Part shown: piece after piece, positions 21,705-22,533 of the stretch
Position numbering within the stretch: the first letter of the stretch is position 1
Layout: each line of letters begins with the position of its first letter
NCBI GenBank assembly: GCA_021399405.1
Contig: JAAFKL010000047.1
Span: 1 to 22,533 of the forward strand
Length of the DNA stretch: 22,533 bases
Direction of reading: 5' to 3'
Source of the DNA: Candidatus Heimdallarchaeota archaeon
Lineage (GTDB): Archaea; Asgardarchaeota; Heimdallarchaeia; Heimdallarchaeales; Kariarchaeaceae
Notes under the pieces: model-generated
What the model saw: the letters and a program-made list of their open reading frames with translations, nothing else
Databases searched by the model: none
What the model was told of the DNA's origin: nothing
Made by a program: the position numbers and the translations under genes

Positions 21705-22533
21705 TTATTCACTAATTTTAGTTAATTGTCTCTGTGCCATAATTTTTTCTCGATCACCTATCTCGCCTGTCTTAACTAAAAACATGAATGCAGCCCCTAT
21801 TATTAGGAAAAGCATTGAGAAGTAAAATAAATTTTCTATACTTGTTATACTCATATATATCCCTGCAAATGTCGGACCAAGTACAGCAGCCAAACTAGTA
21901 AAGGCATAATACAGACCAGTTCCTATTCCATTATCTTTACTGTGCTCCCATATAATGACAATCGAATTAACTGTGACTAATCCCCAACCAGATCCTGCAA
22001 AAATAAAAGATAACCTAAAACCGTTTTGCCAGCTTATTGGGATGCCCAAGGTGCTAGTTTCCCTAATAGATATTGCAATAACAATTCCAATAATCATTAT
22101 GATTGCTCCAATTTTTGAAGTATTGATTCTTCCATACTTTTGCCCCATGAACCCCCCAATCACAGCAAATACAACAAAAATTATTGGAAAGATGAATATT
22201 ACTGATCCTGCCTCTCCCGTTGCATAATCACTGTCTTTATCAGGTAAAAACACATTCCACACAAAGGTGCTATAGAAAGCTTCAATTGTATTTACAGCCA
22301 TAAACCAGCTTGTAATGGCCATTATCATGTATATCAATGATTTGTTGGGTGATGTCATCGCATAATTCAATTCCTCATACAATTCTGAAGTGATACTTTT
22401 CAAAGATTCAGAAATTGAGCTTGAGGGACTTTTGGACTTCAACAAATCACTTTGATCATTTGAACTTTTATATTTTGGAGATTCTCTAATAAATGTAACA
22501 AGGATTAGCAAAAAGATCAGCATGCTTAATGAA
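21705..22533 (-). CDS. MFS transporter, C-terminal half (5' end outside window)
   Basis: The frame is open to the right edge, so the visible 275 or so residues are the central loop and second six-helix bundle of a major facilitator. A Ser/Lys-rich cytoplasmic loop (KYKSSNDQSDLLKSKSPSSS) is followed by TM7 (LIYMIMAITSWFMAVNTIEA) and a loop (FLPDKDSDYATGEAG). Then come VIFIFPIIFVVFAVIGGFMG with the MFS loop motif GQKYGRI, and a last pair of helices (GTGLYYAFTSLAAVLGPTFA, and LFYFSMLFLIIGAAFMFLV). The AFYSTFVWNVF...GEAG pattern reminds me of SLC45/sugar-transporter-like MFS proteins, but this is weak. Its ATG at 22523 is internal, not the start. Substrate unknown. The 120-bp gap before the antiporter gene shows nothing. 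Confidence 0.82.
   Translation of the reverse strand, partial: SLSMLIFLLILVTFIRESPKYKSSNDQSDLLKSKSPSSSISESLKSITSELYEELNYAMTSPNKSLIYMIMAITSWFMAVNTIEAFYSTFVWNVFLPDKDSDYATGEAGSVIFIFPIIFVVFAVIGGFMGQKYGRINTSKIGAIIMIIGIVIAISIRETSTLGIPISWQNGFRLSFIFAGSGWGLVTVNSIVIIWEHSKDNGIGTGLYYAFTSLAAVLGPTFAGIYMSITSIENLFYFSMLFLIIGAAFMFLVKTGEIGDREKIMAQRQLTKISE

Noticed and set aside
1..22533. tRNA/rRNA genes, CRISPR arrays, insertion sequences or attachment sites
   Set aside because: I looked for T-loop-like GTTCRANNC patterns, regularly spaced repeats, transposase motifs and flanking direct repeats on both strands and found none I could support.

Overview
This is an AT-rich window that reads as an archaeal chromosome segment. 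Most genes lack a Shine-Dalgarno sequence. Instead an A/T-rich TATA-like box is centred about 25-30 nt upstream of the start codon, which is the layout of leaderless archaeal transcripts, and in many cases this decides between alternative starts (ATG, GTG or TTG). One membrane protein carries an Ig-like domain of the kind I associate with Asgard archaeal surface proteins, and one secreted protein ends in a Thr-rich stalk plus a short C-terminal anchor. An Asgard archaeon (Heimdallarchaeia-like) is my best guess, but it is an inference: there is no rRNA, tRNA or universal marker gene here.

Layout. 1-1228: a partial short-chain dehydrogenase and a TetR repressor, divergently transcribed around three copies of an AGACC-N4-GGTCT-type operator. 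1263-1826: an antibiotic-biosynthesis-monooxygenase (ABM) protein whose second membrane helix lies beyond an in-frame TAG. 2135-3076: a minus-strand set of membrane-protein ORFs (the largest looks CruF/DUF422-like), possibly containing a frameshift. 3137-4939: a DASS-family anion/dicarboxylate transporter with an extra domain in its first loop. 4950-6164: four very small minus-strand genes, most with their own TATA-like box. 6433-9369: a DMT exporter, a peroxiredoxin-fold protein without its catalytic cysteines, and a GPH-type sugar symporter. 9487-11676: a GH31 alpha-glucosidase, next to and in the same direction as the symporter. 11722-13054: a decayed surface-protein tail and a tandem pair of DUF1232 (YkvA) membrane proteins. 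13168-17246: a small unknown protein, a DoxX/Ig-like/coiled-coil fusion, a four-helix membrane protein, a SnoaL-like protein, an SRPBCC-like protein and a YbjN-like protein. 17451-18467: the secreted, stalk-anchored protein. 18537-19667: a class V aminotransferase. 19720-20187: an unknown protein, divergent from a CPA2 cation/proton antiporter gene that is broken by a GAA-to-TAA type stop. 21705-22533: the C-terminal half of an MFS transporter that runs off the right edge.

How the genes fit together. Most are independent single-gene units for transport, small-molecule modification and the cell envelope. The only clear functional pairs are TetR with the SDR gene (shared operators) and the GPH symporter with GH31 (uptake and cytoplasmic cleavage of an alpha-glycoside). 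I found no CRISPR array, insertion sequence, tRNA or phage module, and no convincing new multi-gene defence or biosynthetic system. The observations most worth following up are the two in-frame stops in otherwise intact genes, the cysteine-less peroxiredoxin, the DoxX/Ig-like fusion and the triple operator.
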